Assembly: GCA_900321915.1 (NCBI GenBank)
Contig: ONXW01000075.1
Span: 1 to 5,880, forward strand
Length of the DNA: 5,880 nucleotides
DNA from: an uncultured Eubacteriales bacterium
GTDB taxonomy: Bacteria; Bacillota; Clostridia; Lachnospirales; Lachnospiraceae
Direction: 5' to 3'
The notes under the pieces: model-generated
Seen by the model: the letters and a program-made list of their open reading frames with translations, nothing else
Databases searched by the model: none
Told to the model about the DNA's origin: nothing
Part shown: in pieces, positions 5,184-5,880 of the stretch
Numbering within the stretch: position 1 is the stretch's first letter
Layout: each line of letters begins with the position of its first letter
Position numbers and translations under genes: made by a program

Positions 5184-5880
5184 TCACTCTATCCCAGCCT
5201 GTTTCCAGGCTGCCTTTCCTTCCCCGTCCCTCACCATCATGAGGACTTCTTTAAATCCCGCAGCCTTTGCCGCCGCGATTCCCTCCGGGAATCCGCCGTC
5301 CAGCAGGTCCCTGTGATGGGCGTCGGAGCTGATGAGAATCTCTCCCCCGAGCTCCTTCAGCTTTTTCAGGAGCGCCGGCGCGGGATAGGGGTATTTTTTC
5401 CTGCCCCGGTTGAGGGCCCCCAGGTTGATCTCAAAGGGAACGCCCTGCCCCACCAGGTATTCCATGGCCTCCGCGGCCGGTCCCAGGTACCTGGGATCCT
5501 CCTCGTCCACAAAGTGCATGGCGTCATTGAAACGGGTGACCAGGTCAAAGTGGCCCACAAACAGAAGGGGTTCCGGGCCGCCTGCCTGCAGGATATCTCT
5601 CTGACGCTTCCCGAGATTCTCCCGGATCGAGTCGATGGTCTTCGCCGCGGTCTCGAAATAAGCCCGGCAGAGCCTGTAGTAATCCCCGCCGAAGTATTCC
5701 CGGCACATCCTGACAAGCTCTTCCTCCGTGTTGTCGAAGGAGAGATACTCTTCCCCCGTCTTCAGGTAGTGGGTGGATCCGATGATGTACTCTGCCCTCT
5801 CATATCCTTCCCCGTGCCCCAGGGTCTCCCCCTCCAGGCCGGAAAAAATCTCCAGCTGCCCCCGGTATTTCTCCTTCAGC
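5184..5880 (-). CDS. Histidinol-phosphatase, PHP-domain HisJ family, 5' end outside the window
   Basis: The minus-strand frame is open from the right edge (first whole codon at 5879-5877) to TGA at 5186-5184, giving the last 231 residues. An internal Met at 5708 is not the start: the 57 residues before it are conserved family sequence. Metal-site motifs of the PHP fold are visible, numbered within this fragment: Glu16 in GLEGE, His37 in IGSTHY, His110 in VGHFDL, and Asp186 with His188 in SSDAHH; FEINLGAL (149-156) is also typical. The missing part should carry the opening HxH motif and perhaps 30-50 residues. HisJ-type enzymes dephosphorylate L-histidinol phosphate in the cytoplasm, the step before histidinol dehydrogenase in histidine synthesis. 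They are the usual form in Firmicutes, often unlinked to the his operon, as here. Some PHP relatives act on other phosphate esters, so the reaction is assigned by family. It converges on the YeiH-family gene. Confidence 0.87.
   Translation of the reverse strand, partial: LKEKYRGQLEIFSGLEGETLGHGEGYERAEYIIGSTHYLKTGEEYLSFDNTEEELVRMCREYFGGDYYRLCRAYFETAAKTIDSIRENLGKRQRDILQAGGPEPLLFVGHFDLVTRFNDAMHFVDEEDPRYLGPAAEAMEYLVGQGVPFEINLGALNRGRKKYPYPAPALLKKLKELGGEILISSDAHHRDLLDGGFPEGIAAAKAAGFKEVLMMVRDGEGKAAWKQAGIE

Noticed and set aside
5039..5242. A 67-codon plus-strand frame after the YeiH-family gene
   Set aside because: It runs through the bidirectional terminator and into the end of the minus-strand phosphatase gene, and has no protein-like features.
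5184..5708. Starting the histidinol-phosphatase at the Met encoded at 5708
   Set aside because: The frame stays open to the window edge, and the upstream residues include the conserved GLEGE and IGSTHY metal-site motifs, so the true start lies outside.

Overview
The window looks like a chromosomal segment of an anaerobic, fairly GC-rich Firmicute, probably in the clostridial classes. The signs are strong AGGAG-type ribosome sites, intrinsic hairpin-plus-T terminators, a PHP-type (HisJ-family) histidinol-phosphatase and a flavin-free molybdenum hydroxylase. The species cannot be named from the sequence alone. I see no mobile element, CRISPR array, tRNA or rRNA.

Layout, left to right. (1) Positions 1-218, minus strand: the first 72 residues of a small [2Fe-2S] protein of the Fer2_4 (HcnA/sarcosine-oxidase-alpha-like) type, cut by the window edge. 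(2) Positions 219-743: an AT-rich divergent regulatory region. It holds a roughly 28-bp imperfect direct repeat, two RNA hairpins and a candidate promoter. (3) Positions 744-3665, plus strand: a complete 973-residue molybdenum hydroxylase colinear with Desulfovibrio gigas aldehyde oxidoreductase (Mop), followed by a strong terminator. (4) Positions 3732-3900: an extended -10 promoter and a GC-rich leader that can fold in two competing ways. (5) Positions 3901-5037, plus strand: a 378-residue YeiH/UPF0324 putative sulfate exporter family membrane protein. (6) Positions 5038-5183: a convergent gap with a bidirectional terminator. (7) Positions 5184-5880, minus strand: the C-terminal 231 residues of a HisJ-family histidinol-phosphatase, cut by the right edge.

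How the genes may work together. The two iron-sulfur genes at the left are transcribed divergently from one control region. An electron-transfer or oxidoreductase partnership is therefore possible, but this is inferred from context only. The YeiH-family gene has its own promoter and terminator and looks like an independent unit, as does the phosphatase gene.

The most interesting points are two. First, the Mo enzyme keeps all eight cluster cysteines and the catalytic glutamate, but it replaces the hydrophobic substrate-channel residues of Mop with polar or acidic ones and has an extra C-terminal tail, so its substrate is probably not a simple aldehyde. Second, its leader is long, repeated and structured, and could be an undescribed cis-regulatory element.
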